From Pseudomonadota bacterium (GTDB lineage Bacteria; Desulfobacterota; Desulfovibrionia; Desulfovibrionales; Desulfovibrionaceae), in NCBI GenBank assembly GCA_018817515.1, contig JAHIUD010000109.1:1-37029 (forward strand): a DNA stretch of 37,029 nt, in the 5' to 3' direction. The position numbers and the translations under genes were made by a program. This document shows positions 8,653 to 16,803 of this stretch, piece by piece (the stretch's first letter is position 1; each line of letters opens with the position of its first letter). The notes below the pieces were generated by a model that ran no database searches, had not been told where the DNA came from, and worked only from the letters and a program-made list of their open reading frames with translations.

Positions 8653-8958
8653 GCCTCCGGCGGCCTGGGGCCTGAGGCCCCCGGTCCCCCCCAGTTGGGC
8701 GAGCCGGGGGTGGTGAGGGCAGAGGCGTTGGCTGGGCTGAGCCCTGGCAATGTGTTTGGATCTTCGAGGGGGGACCCTCGAAGATCCGAACACGGTTGGC
8801 CCCTTTTGGGAGAGTTGTTGCAGAAGGCCAAGAGAAAGACGCTCTCCTGTAACTTCCCCAAAGAAAGCCGAAAGGGCTGTTTCAGGTTCCTCCTGAAACA
8901 GCCCTTTTGGCGCGATGAGGGGGTTCGGGGGGCATGATGCCCCCCGACCGCCGGAGGC
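8653..8958 (+). repeat. Composite intergenic palindromic element, copy 2
   Basis: It fills the gap between convergent genes and is the cleanest full-length copy. It starts with GCCTCCGGCGG (8653-8663) and ends with its reverse complement CCGCCGGAGGC (8948-8958). Inside are: a GGGGCC-TGA-GGCCCC hairpin (8667-8681); CCTGGCAAT, then a 19-bp variable stem (8752-8770/8775-8793, one T-G pair, loop GGGA), then GGTTGGCCC; the 20-bp hairpin with loop TTCCT (8867-8911, one T-G pair); and a GGGGGGCA-TGA-TGCCCCCC hairpin (about 8928-8946). Its variable stem (GGATCTTCGAGGG core) shares no sequence with that of copies 1, 3 or 4. Confidence 0.88.
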
Positions 8959-8964
8959 TCTGCT

Positions 8965-9852
8965 CTACTCCGTGGCTTCGGGGTCGTGTTCGGCGTCCTG
9001 CCTGGGGTCGCCTTCGCCGGTTTCGGGTCCGAGGTCCGGGTCGGTTTCACTGACGGCGATTTTGGCGGGCCGGGTGAAGGGCTCGGGGTTTTCCATGCAG
9101 CGCGCGAACACGAGAAAGCCGGTATGGGCGACCATGCGGTCTTCTGGCCGCAGGCGGTCGGGCACGCATTTGTAGCGCCGCACCAGGATTTCCAGGGCTT
9201 CGATCTCGGTAAAGGGCCCGGCCTCCAGGCCACGCAGCAGGTCGCTGACCTGGTTCACGGTGGGCAAAAGGAACCCGCAGGTGGCGCCGGGGGTGACGGC
9301 GGCGGGGATGTGGCGCAGGCAGTCCTGGGGTTCGCGCACGTCGAGGAACAGCGCGTCCGCGCCGGTCTGCTGGAAGCCGTCGGTCTCGATGTCGGCGAGG
9401 TGTTGTTCCACGCGGTGGGACAGGCCCACGCGGGCGAGGTTCTTTTGGGCCAGCTTGTAGAACTCCTCACGGCGCTCGTAGGTGTAGACCTTGCCGGTAT
9501 CGCCCACGTAGGTGGCCAGCGCCAGGGTCAGCCCGGCGCTGCCGGTGCCGGTCTCGATGACGCGGCAACCGGGCTGAATGCCCAGCTTGAGCAGCACGTA
9601 ACCGATTTCCTTGGGGTACATGATCTGGGTCTGGCGCTTGACGCCCTTGATGAGTTCGTACACCGTGGGCTTGAGGATGCGGTACGGGTGGCCCAGGTGC
9701 GAGCGCACGATGCCGCCGAAGCCGGCCTCGGCGATTTCGGACATGAGGATGCGCCCGTCGTGGGTATGTATCTCTTTGGCCGGGTCGAGCGCGTGCATGT
9801 AGCGCTTGCCCTTGGGGCTGATGACCAGGACGAGCTGTCCAGTTTCTATCAT
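8965..9852 (-). CDS. trmI: tRNA (adenine-N1)-methyltransferase, TrmI type, 295 aa
   Basis: SAM-dependent enzyme of the Gcd14/TrmI family, expected to make m1A58 in the T-loop of tRNA as a homotetramer. The N-terminal small beta domain contains GQLVLVISPKGKRY. The signature QIMYPKEIGYVL (about 76-87) precedes motif I VIETGTGSAG (98-107), then VYTYERREEF (122-131). The catalytic Asp is probably D171 in LFLDVREPQ. The last 30 residues are an acidic, Pro/Asp/Glu-rich tail not expected in the catalytic fold. Start ATG 9852 has GGAGGAA at good spacing. It is divergent from the radical SAM gene, with a 91-base gap that shows no clear promoter. Confidence 0.9.
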   Translation of the reverse strand: MIETGQLVLVISPKGKRYMHALDPAKEIHTHDGRILMSEIAEAGFGGIVRSHLGHPYRILKPTVYELIKGVKRQTQIMYPKEIGYVLLKLGIQPGCRVIETGTGSAGLTLALATYVGDTGKVYTYERREEFYKLAQKNLARVGLSHRVEQHLADIETDGFQQTGADALFLDVREPQDCLRHIPAAVTPGATCGFLLPTVNQVSDLLRGLEAGPFTEIEALEILVRRYKCVPDRLRPEDRMVAHTGFLVFARCMENPEPFTRPAKIAVSETDPDLGPETGEGDPRQDAEHDPEATE

Positions 9853-9943
9853 TTGAGTTCCTCCGTGCGCGGAGAGGTCCGCGCTGGCAAGGGCCTATCG
9901 GGTGGGGCCTCCGGCGTCAAGTTCGCGCAGGGGTGTTTTGGGG

Positions 9944-10969
9944 GTGCAGTTGGCGCAGGCAGAGGCATTTCGCTACGTGTTCGGGCCGGTGATGTCGGGC
10001 CGCTTGGGCCGCTCGCTCGGGCTGGACCTGCTGGGACGTCGCGTCTGCTCCATGAACTGCGTGTACTGCGAGTCCGGCGCACTGGAGCAGTTGACGCTGG
10101 TGCGCAAGGCTTACGTGCCCGCGCCTGCGCTGCTGGCCGAGCTGGAGCGCTGGGAGGCCGCGCGCATTGCGGCGAACCAGGCCCTGCCTGACGTGGTGAC
10201 CCTGGGCGGCCTGGGCGAGCCCACGCTGAACAGCGACCTTCCCGCCATCATTAAAGGTGTGCGCAGGCTGTTGCCGGGCGTGCCCGTGGCGGTGCTGACC
10301 AATTCGACCCTCATGACCGACCCGGCTGTGCGCGCCGAACTTACGGCGGCGGACATGCTGCTGCCCAGCCTGGACTCCCTGGCGCCGGAGGATTTTGCGC
10401 GCGTGAACCGGGCGCATCCGGGCCTTGACCCCAAGGCCATTGCGGACGGCATCCTGGCTTTTCGGGAAGACAGCCAGGCCAGGCACACCAAGATGTTCCT
10501 GGAGATTCTGCTGGTGGCTGGGGTCAATGACTCCGAGCAGAACCTGGAACTTTTGGCGGCCTTCTGCAACCGTCTGCAACCTGACCGCGTGGACGTGGTG
10601 ACCCTTTCGCGCCCGGGCACGGAGGCTTGCGCCCAGGCCGTGGACACGCAAACCCTGTCGCGCTGGCGGGAGCGCCTGGGGCAAACCGTGGCCGCTCTTA
10701 AGCCCGGCGCAGGCACAAGGCTTGCGGAGCGCGAGAAAAATGGGCAAGAACAGACCAGAGGCATGCAGCCGGAGGAACTCCGCGCACGCCTCCTGGCCTC
10801 CCTGGCGCGCCGACCACAGACGGGCGCGCAGCTGGCGGAGGCCCTGCTCGCAGACCAGGGCGAGGTATCGGCCGTCCTGGTGGAGCTGCTCGGCGCGGGC
10901 CGCATAGCGGTGCGCCAGCAGGACGGGCAGGACTACTACCAGGCCCGGACCGACCAGCCGACGCCTTAA
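9944..10969 (+). CDS. Radical SAM protein with C-terminal winged-helix-like extension, 341 aa
   Basis: Member of the COG0731-like radical SAM group. The [4Fe-4S]-binding CxxxCxxC motif reads CSMNCVYC, preceded by GRSLGLDLLGRRV and followed by VTLGGLGEPTLN, the SAM-contacting GGEP-like motif. The barrel continues to about residue 270. The final 70 residues (PEELRARLLASLARRPQ ... ELLGAGRIAVRQQDGQDYY) look like a winged-helix DNA- or protein-binding module. Substrate unknown; relatives include wyosine-type and other tRNA enzymes, but nothing fixes the reaction here. GTG 9944 is chosen because AGGGGTG lies nine bases upstream; GTG 9902 would add 14 residues without a ribosome site. It precedes the ribonuclease gene on the same strand by 66 bases. 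Confidence 0.85.
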   Translation: MQLAQAEAFRYVFGPVMSGRLGRSLGLDLLGRRVCSMNCVYCESGALEQLTLVRKAYVPAPALLAELERWEAARIAANQALPDVVTLGGLGEPTLNSDLPAIIKGVRRLLPGVPVAVLTNSTLMTDPAVRAELTAADMLLPSLDSLAPEDFARVNRAHPGLDPKAIADGILAFREDSQARHTKMFLEILLVAGVNDSEQNLELLAAFCNRLQPDRVDVVTLSRPGTEACAQAVDTQTLSRWRERLGQTVAALKPGAGTRLAEREKNGQEQTRGMQPEELRARLLASLARRPQTGAQLAEALLADQGEVSAVLVELLGAGRIAVRQQDGQDYYQARTDQPTP

Positions 10970-11035
10970 GGCCCCTCTGCAACGTGTGGATGGCCCGAAT
11001 TTCTTCACAATTTTCTATCTCCCGAGGTTCTTTTC

Positions 11036-13087
11036 ATGAGTGATGCCAACGACACCCAGGCCCCGCCCCAGGCGGAGGGCTCTGGCAGCGCACAAGCCGC
11101 TTCCGACTCCCGCACAGATACCCGCACGGACACCCGGCCCGAGAGCCTGCAGGGCGACGCCTCGCACGGCGACGGGCAGCCCCAGGACGCCAAGCCCAAA
11201 CGCTCGCGCGGCAGACGCGGCGGGCGCGGACGCGGGCGCGGGCGCAGCAAAAGCGCCGAAGGTGCGGCTCCGGGCGATGCCGCCAGCCAGGCCTCCCTTG
11301 ATGGTCTGCCTCCTCACGAGGCCCCGCCCTCTCTGGATGGACAGCCCGCCAACGATATTTCCCCGAACGTTCAAGACAGCCAGCCCGGCACCGAGGCGGC
11401 TGTGGCCACACCCAAGCCCAGGAGCCGCAGTCGCGGCGGGCGCGGCAAGTCTTCCGCCGCCAAGGCTGCGGCCAAAAGCGCTGGTGTGGACTCAAGCACG
11501 GACGCGGGTGGCGATGCTGGCATGGACGGCGTAGAGACCGCCCCGGGTTCATCGGAACGCAAGGAGCAGAAAGGCCGGCGGGAGCCTGCCGCCGCCAAGG
11601 AGCCCAAGGAAGCGGCGGACTCCAAGAAGAAGCGCGCCAAGAAGATGTTCATCGGCGTACTGCCGAACGAACTGGTGGAGGTGGTGCTCACCGAGGACAA
11701 CCTCGTGCAGGAATACTACGTGGAAATGCTGCACCAGGCCAAGACCAAGGGCAACATCTACAAGGGCTACATCCACAACATCGACTCCGCGCTGCAGGCG
11801 GCGTTCATCAACTACGGGGCCGAGCGCAACGGCTTCCTGCAGATCGACGAGGTCCACCCCGAGTACTACCAGGGCTCCTATCCGCTCAAAAAGGGCGCCC
11901 GCTACCCGCTCATCCAGAAGGTGCTGCGCCCCGGCCAGGAGGTCCTGGTCCAGGTGGTCAAAGAGCCCACTGGCAAGAAGGGCGCCTTCGTCACCTGCTA
12001 CCTGTCCCTGCCGGGCCGCTATTTTGTCTACACCCTGGGGCGCGACCAGCAGGGCGTCAGCCGCAAGATCGAGGACGAGAAGGAGCGCGAACGCCTGAAG
12101 TCCTGCATCGACCAGATCAGCCCGCCCGAGGGCGTGGGGCTCATCGTGCGCACCGCGGGCATCGGTCGCGCCAAGACCGAGCTGACGCGCGACTACAAGG
12201 TGCTGCACCGTCTCTGGGGTGAGATCAAGAAGAAGGCCCAGACCGAGAAGGCCCCGGCCCTGGTCTACAAGGAGCTGGACCTGGCCGTGCGCGCCGCGCG
12301 CGACTACCTGACCCCGGAAGTGGCCGAGGTCTGGGTGGACGACCCCGACACCTTTGAGCAGATCCGCGACTACGTGGCCCTGGCCTTCCCCAAGAGCCCG
12401 AACATGGTCAAGCTGCACGCCGACCACGACAAGACCATGTGGGAGCGCTTCGGCCTGACCAAGCAGGTGGAGCAGATCTACTCGCGCGAGGTCACCCTGC
12501 CTTCCGGCGGCCGCCTGGTGTTCGACCACACCGAGGCCCTGACCTCAGTCGACATCAACTCTGGCAAGATCGGAGGCGAGCAGAGCTTTGCGCGCATGGC
12601 CCAGAAGACCAACACAGAGGCCGCCGAGGAAATCGTGCGCCAGCTTAAATTGCGCGACATCGGCGGACAGATCGTCATCGACTTCATCGAGATGAAGGAC
12701 CCCAAGCACATCCGCGATGTGGAGAAGGTCGTGCGCCTGGCCATGAAGAACGACCGCGCGCGCACCGATGTCTCCGGCATCTCGCCCTTCGGCCTCATGG
12801 AGCTGGTGCGCCAGCGCCTGGGCTCCTCGGCCATCAGCGTGTCCACCGAGCCCTGCCCCTGCTGCGGCGGCACGGGCATCCGCAGGAACCTGGAATGGCA
12901 GTCGCTCCAGGCCATGAAGACCATCCACCGCCTGCTGCGCCGCCCCGGCTGCCCCAACCCGCTCCAGGTGCCCCTGGGCCAGGAGCTGGCCATCTACATG
13001 CTGAACAACAAGCGCGAGCTGTTGACCGAGATGGGCGCGCGCCTGGACAACCGCGTGGAGATCGTGGTCAACACCAAGCTGCCGTAG
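11036..13087 (+). CDS. Rne/Rng family ribonuclease with N-terminal disordered RG-rich extension, 683 aa
   Basis: Endoribonuclease of the RNase E/G family, processing rRNA and initiating mRNA decay at single-stranded AU-rich sites. The catalytic part begins near residue 203 (KKMFIGVLPNELVEVVLTE), followed by an S1-type domain with inserted sensor region (about 235-340) and the DNase I-like domain. The two metal-binding acids are D506 (TSVDINSG) and D549 (IVIDFIEM), 43 residues apart as in E. coli RNase E (303/346). The Zn-link is CPCCGGTG, C607-C610, also at the E. coli spacing. Residues 1-203 are low-complexity Ala/Ser/Asp/Lys/Arg with RG-rich blocks at 57-71 and 129-138. E. coli RNase E instead has its scaffold tail at the C-terminus. 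Without the extension, the core has RNase G length. Start ATG 11036 has GAGG eight bases upstream. Confidence 0.95.
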   Translation: MSDANDTQAPPQAEGSGSAQAASDSRTDTRTDTRPESLQGDASHGDGQPQDAKPKRSRGRRGGRGRGRGRSKSAEGAAPGDAASQASLDGLPPHEAPPSLDGQPANDISPNVQDSQPGTEAAVATPKPRSRSRGGRGKSSAAKAAAKSAGVDSSTDAGGDAGMDGVETAPGSSERKEQKGRREPAAAKEPKEAADSKKKRAKKMFIGVLPNELVEVVLTEDNLVQEYYVEMLHQAKTKGNIYKGYIHNIDSALQAAFINYGAERNGFLQIDEVHPEYYQGSYPLKKGARYPLIQKVLRPGQEVLVQVVKEPTGKKGAFVTCYLSLPGRYFVYTLGRDQQGVSRKIEDEKERERLKSCIDQISPPEGVGLIVRTAGIGRAKTELTRDYKVLHRLWGEIKKKAQTEKAPALVYKELDLAVRAARDYLTPEVAEVWVDDPDTFEQIRDYVALAFPKSPNMVKLHADHDKTMWERFGLTKQVEQIYSREVTLPSGGRLVFDHTEALTSVDINSGKIGGEQSFARMAQKTNTEAAEEIVRQLKLRDIGGQIVIDFIEMKDPKHIRDVEKVVRLAMKNDRARTDVSGISPFGLMELVRQRLGSSAISVSTEPCPCCGGTGIRRNLEWQSLQAMKTIHRLLRRPGCPNPLQVPLGQELAIYMLNNKRELLTEMGARLDNRVEIVVNTKLP

Positions 13088-13169
13088 CCCGGCTGCCATA
13101 CTCGGGCGGCAGCGAGAGGCCAACACCGCGCGCCGAAGCACAACCATCCACAACATCACAAGGCAAGCC

Positions 13170-13832
13170 ATGCCCAGCCCAGAACCTCTGCACCCCACCG
13201 CCGCGCCCGGTGAGAACGCCATCCTGCTGCACGCCTGCTGCGGGCCGTGCAGCATCATGTCCGTGCAGCGCCTGCGCGACCTGGGGCTGGCCCCCACGCT
13301 CTTCTTCTACAACCCCAACATCCACCCGCTGTCCGAGTACCTGCGCCGACGCGAGGGCCTGCTGGCCGTGGCCCAGCGCATGGATACGCCCGTCATCTTC
13401 GCCGACGAGGCCACCGACTCCGGCCATCCCGCCGAGTCCGGCCCTGCCGCCGCACACCCCGGCCCCTGGCTCGCGGCCATGGCCGAGCTGGGAGCCGGCA
13501 TGGACGACATGAAACAGCGCTGCCCCAAATGCTACGACCTGCGCTTCGTGGTGGCGGCCAGGGTGGCGCGCAGCCTCGGCTTCGCCAGGTTCACCAGCAC
13601 CCTGCTCTACAGCCGCTATCAGAACCGCAAGGCCATCCTGGCCGCTGGCGAGCGCCACGCCGGGCCGGACCTCGCCTTCCTGCCCGAGGACTTCCGCCCC
13701 GGCCTGCTGGAGGGCGTGCGCCTGTCCAAGGAGTGGGGCATCTACCGCCAGCAGTACTGCGGTTGCCTGCTCAGCGAGTACGAGCGCTACAAGCGCCTGC
13801 TGGAACAGGACAAGCCCGCCGTAAACACCTGA
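13170..13832 (+). CDS. queH: Epoxyqueuosine reductase QueH, 220 aa
   Basis: Iron-sulfur enzyme that performs the last step of queuosine synthesis in tRNA, reducing epoxyqueuosine without cobalamin; it replaces QueG in many anaerobes. The family's cysteine signature is complete: HACCGPC (C23, C24, C27), RCPKCYDLRF (C118, C121) and YRQQYCGC (C197, C199). FFYNPNIHPLSEYLRR after the first motif is also typical. Length is normal, though a Gly/Ala/Pro insertion at about 84-99 looks non-conserved. Start ATG 13170 has AAGG upstream. It lies 82 bases after the ribonuclease gene and may share its transcript. Confidence 0.93.
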   Translation: MPSPEPLHPTAAPGENAILLHACCGPCSIMSVQRLRDLGLAPTLFFYNPNIHPLSEYLRRREGLLAVAQRMDTPVIFADEATDSGHPAESGPAAAHPGPWLAAMAELGAGMDDMKQRCPKCYDLRFVVAARVARSLGFARFTSTLLYSRYQNRKAILAAGERHAGPDLAFLPEDFRPGLLEGVRLSKEWGIYRQQYCGCLLSEYERYKRLLEQDKPAVNT

Positions 13833-14076
13833 GCTCCCCCGCCGCTTCCCCGGACCCAGCACAACAAATTCGAGTTTCCGCACGGCGGGCCAAACCCGGC
13901 ACCTTGCCGACCAGCGCATGCACCAGAGCAAGACCATGCACAAGGTCATGCAATCCCAAAACAAACCGACGTGATTCTGACCGCAAGCTCCCACGGCGTG
14001 CAGCCCTGAAACACCCGGCAGCCCTTGGGCACCAGGCAAATCATGCCCTTGGCACAGCCTTTGCTTATGCGAAGGC
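13833..14076. other. Intergenic region upstream of the BON lipoprotein gene
   Basis: There is no gene in these 244 bases. The right end contains a close match to a sigma-54 promoter. Several GCATG/CATGC motifs recur at 13917-13951 (GCGCATGCACC, CCATGCACAAGG, CATGCAATCC) and could be part of an activator site; that is a guess. Confidence 0.4.
14050..14066 (+). promoter_or_regulatory. Sigma-54 (-24/-12) promoter
   Basis: TGGCACAGCCTTTGCTT matches the consensus TGGCAC-N5-TTGC[AT] with the exact GG-to-GC spacing. The predicted start of transcription is near 14076, which has consequences for the start of the BON gene. Confidence 0.65.
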
Positions 14077-15165
14077 ATGGAAACCACACGCCGCCCCAAC
14101 ACGCTCGCCGCACACAGCCGCGCCCGGTCCTTCACCCGGAACGGCGTGCGCGCCTTGGTGCTCAGCCTGCTGGCCCTCATGCTCTTCGGCGCCGGAGGCT
14201 GCGCCATGCTGCCCTTCGCCCTGTCCACCACGGCCTCCTTGGCCGCGCCCAGAACCGCCTCCCTGGCCTTCAGCGGCGTCAAGAACATCTACCAGACCGC
14301 GCAGCTCGCCGCAGACGAACGCGACATGAACACCATCCTGCGCGACAACATGCTCACCATGAAGGCCAAAAGCTCGCTGCTGACTGAGCAGGCCGCCTCC
14401 GACGTGCAAGTGTACGCCTACAATGGCGACATTTTCGCTGTGGGTGTGGTGGAAAACGAAACCCAGCGCGACCACATCATCAAGACCCTGCAAAGCGTCA
14501 AGGGCGTCGACGAAGTCATGGGCGTGCTGCGCTTGAACGACCTTGAAAATCCCTACGCCGGGCTCAAGGACGACTTCCTCGAAAGTTCCACCCGCATGGC
14601 GCTTAGCCGCTACATTCTGCACAAGAACGCCGGGGTCGAAGTCTCCGCCGTGCAAGGCGAAATCTGCCTCGTTGGTGTCGTCGGCACCCACGCCGAAGCT
14701 CTCGACCTCATCCAGTACGTCGAATCGGTGTCCGGCACCCGCGCCATGTCCCTGCTCGCCATCCGCGACGAATACGCCACCGGAAAACGCGAAAACAACC
14801 ACCGCTACCTGCTCTCCCCCAGACCCGAGCACGCACCACCGCGTGCGCCAGAAGCCGCACGCATCGCCAGCGCCAAGCCGCATAGCGCGCCCGCAACCCA
14901 CGTTGCCACACGCTCACTCATGGCCGAGGCACAGTCCGCTGAGCCCGTCGTCTGGAACAAGGCCCGACTGCGCCTGGGCGCACAACTCAAAACCCTCGCC
15001 AAAAGCCAGAACAACCCCACCGCCAAGGCCGAGCTGCTCACCCTGGCCGGGCAGGTCACCACCGACCGCGACGTGTCCATCGCCGACCGCCTGTCCGTGG
15101 CCGCCGCCCAAGCCACAAACCAGCACGCCCGACTCAAGATCCAGTCCCTGCTCGCCCTGTACTGA
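14077..15165 (+). CDS. BON-domain (OsmY/YraP-like) lipoprotein, up to 362 aa
   Basis: Probable envelope lipoprotein. A hydrophobic signal (RALVLSLLALMLFGAGG) ends at a lipobox-like AGGC, lipidation on C42 in this numbering. Two BON-type modules follow (about 80-150 with VQVYAYNGDIFAVGVVENETQ, and 155-225 with VEVSAVQGEICLVGVVGTH); BON domains are linked to membrane binding and envelope stability. A Pro/Ala/His-rich linker (about 240-285) and an Ala/Leu-rich helical C-terminus follow. ATG 14077 is the longest start, but the sigma-54 motif predicts transcription from about 14076, making that start leaderless. GTG 14146 would give an 18-residue lipoprotein signal with a 70-base leader and is a serious alternative. 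The gene runs into composite element copy 3. Confidence 0.85.
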   Translation: METTRRPNTLAAHSRARSFTRNGVRALVLSLLALMLFGAGGCAMLPFALSTTASLAAPRTASLAFSGVKNIYQTAQLAADERDMNTILRDNMLTMKAKSSLLTEQAASDVQVYAYNGDIFAVGVVENETQRDHIIKTLQSVKGVDEVMGVLRLNDLENPYAGLKDDFLESSTRMALSRYILHKNAGVEVSAVQGEICLVGVVGTHAEALDLIQYVESVSGTRAMSLLAIRDEYATGKRENNHRYLLSPRPEHAPPRAPEAARIASAKPHSAPATHVATRSLMAEAQSAEPVVWNKARLRLGAQLKTLAKSQNNPTAKAELLTLAGQVTTDRDVSIADRLSVAAAQATNQHARLKIQSLLALY

Positions 15166-15168
15166 GCG

Positions 15169-15522
15169 CAGGGGCGCTGCCCCTGGACCCCGCCAAAGGG
15201 CCTGAGGCCCTCTGGACTCCCCATAGGCCTGGGCCGGGGGTGGGGCTGGCAGAGGCGTCAGCTGGGCTTGGCCCTGGCAATGTGCGCAGGTTTTCGGCGA
15301 GGACGCCGAAATACCTGCGCACGGTTGGCCCCTTTGGGGAGAGTTGTTGCCTGGCCATGCGCGGTTGGCCCTATTTTTGGAGCGGTACCTAAAGAGCTCT
15401 CTCGTGGTTTACCCTGACCCACACAAGCCGAAAGGGCTGTTTCAGGTTCCTCCTGAAACAGCCCTTTCGGCGCAATGGGGGGGCCTGGGGGGCCTCAGGC
15501 CCCACAGCCGCCGGAGGCATAT
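15169..15522 (+). repeat. Composite intergenic palindromic element, copy 3 (mosaic)
   Basis: It fills the gap between two genes in tandem, unlike the others. It starts with AGGGGCGCTGCCCCT (15170-15184), then AGGGCC-TGA-GGCCCT; CCTGGCAAT; a variable stem of the same type as copy 1 (15282-15299/15304-15322) with one extra T on the right arm; then GGTTGGCCC. The right flank is then partly repeated: GCGGTTGGCCCTATTTTTGG follows at 15360-15379. After that come the 20-bp hairpin with loop TTCCT (15427-15471), a GGGGCC-TCA-GGCCCC hairpin and CCGCCGGAGGCATAT (15508-15522). It is nearly the reverse complement of copy 1 over most of its length. Confidence 0.87.
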
Positions 15523-15578
15523 CGCTTTTGGACGCAGGGCATTGCCTTTGGGTGGGTGCTGGGGCTACAGGGGACATT

Positions 15579-16781
15579 ATGAACGTCGTCGTGCTGCACC
15601 GAAACTTCCCTGGCCAGTTCCGGCACATTGTGCGGCACCTGGTGCAGGGCGGGCACCGCCTGGTGGGTGTGGGCAACATGCAGGCCCCGGGCCTGGCTGG
15701 CGTCGACCTGGTGCGCTACGATTCAAAGAAGCTCAAGATCGGCGGGCACCGCTTTCTGGCTACGGTTTCAAGCGGCGTGGCCCATGGCGAGGTGGTGGCG
15801 CACGCGCTGACGCAGCTGCGCGGCAGGGGCTTTGTGCCGGACGTGGTGCTGGCGCATCCCGGCTGGGGCGAGGCCTTGTACGTCAAGGACGTGTTCCCGG
15901 ACGTGCGCCTGGTGTCGCTGTTCGAGTTCTTCTACCATGCCCAGGGCGTGGACGTTGGCTTTGAGCCGGGCACGGAGGCTGATTTCGATCAGCGCGCCAA
16001 CCTGCGCTGCCGCAACATGCTGCACCTGACCAATCTGGAGCTGTGCGACGCAGCGGTCTCGCCCACGGCCTGGCAGCGTTCGGTGCACCCGGCAACGTAC
16101 CACCACAAGATACAGGTGGCGCACGAGGGCGTGGACACCACGCTCATGGCCCCGGACAAGGCCGCGCGCTTCGCCCTGCCGGATGGCCGCGAGCTTGCGC
16201 CAGGCGACCCGGTCATCACCTTCGTGGCCCGCAACCTGGAGCCCTACCGGGGCTTCCACAGGCTCATGCGCACCCTGCCGGACATCCAGCGCCGCTGCCC
16301 CGAGGCCCTCACGGTCATCGTCGGCGGAGACTCGGTAAGCTACGGCCGCGCGCCCAAAGACGCCGCCAACTGGCGCGAAAAGCTCCTGGCCGAGGTTGGG
16401 CCGCAGCTCGACCTCACGCGCGTGGTCTTCACCGGACAGATCCCATACCTCACCTACCGCTCGCTCCTGCAGGTCTCCGCCGCGCACGTCTACCTCACCT
16501 ACCCCTTCGTGCTGTCCTGGTCCATGCTCGAGGCCATGAGCTGCGGCTGCCTGGTGCTGGGCTCGGCCACACCGCCCGTGCTGGAAGTCCTGCGCCACAA
16601 CGAAAACGGCTTGACTTTCGACTTCTTCGACAACGATGGCCTCGCCAATCTGGTTGAAGCGGCCCTGGCGCACCCCGAGAACGTCACCCACCTGCGCACG
16701 CAGGCCCGGGCCGACATCGTGGCCAACTACGACATCCAACACGGCATCCAACACTACATGAAGCTGCTGCAAGGCTCGTAA
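15579..16781 (+). CDS. Glycosyltransferase family 4 protein, 400 aa
   Basis: GT-B fold, retaining glycosyltransferase. The N-terminal half begins NVVVLHRNFPGQFRHI, as in the 'glycosyl transferase family 4 group' N-terminal domain. The acceptor side includes HPGWGEALYVKDVFPDVRLVSLFEFFYH. The C-terminal GT4 domain has PVITFVARNLEPYRGFHRLM and the nucleotide-sugar site LSWSMLEAMSCGCLVLGSATPPVLEV (E-x7-E type). Likely role: adding a sugar to a surface polysaccharide or lipid, substrate unknown. Start ATG 15579 has AGGGG six bases upstream; a TTG at 15528 would place the N-terminus inside the repeat region. The gene stands between two composite elements (copies 3 and 4), with no other sugar genes nearby. 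Confidence 0.9.
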   Translation: MNVVVLHRNFPGQFRHIVRHLVQGGHRLVGVGNMQAPGLAGVDLVRYDSKKLKIGGHRFLATVSSGVAHGEVVAHALTQLRGRGFVPDVVLAHPGWGEALYVKDVFPDVRLVSLFEFFYHAQGVDVGFEPGTEADFDQRANLRCRNMLHLTNLELCDAAVSPTAWQRSVHPATYHHKIQVAHEGVDTTLMAPDKAARFALPDGRELAPGDPVITFVARNLEPYRGFHRLMRTLPDIQRRCPEALTVIVGGDSVSYGRAPKDAANWREKLLAEVGPQLDLTRVVFTGQIPYLTYRSLLQVSAAHVYLTYPFVLSWSMLEAMSCGCLVLGSATPPVLEVLRHNENGLTFDFFDNDGLANLVEAALAHPENVTHLRTQARADIVANYDIQHGIQHYMKLLQGS

Positions 16782-16803
16782 GGCAGCGCCAAAGGACTGG
16801 GAT

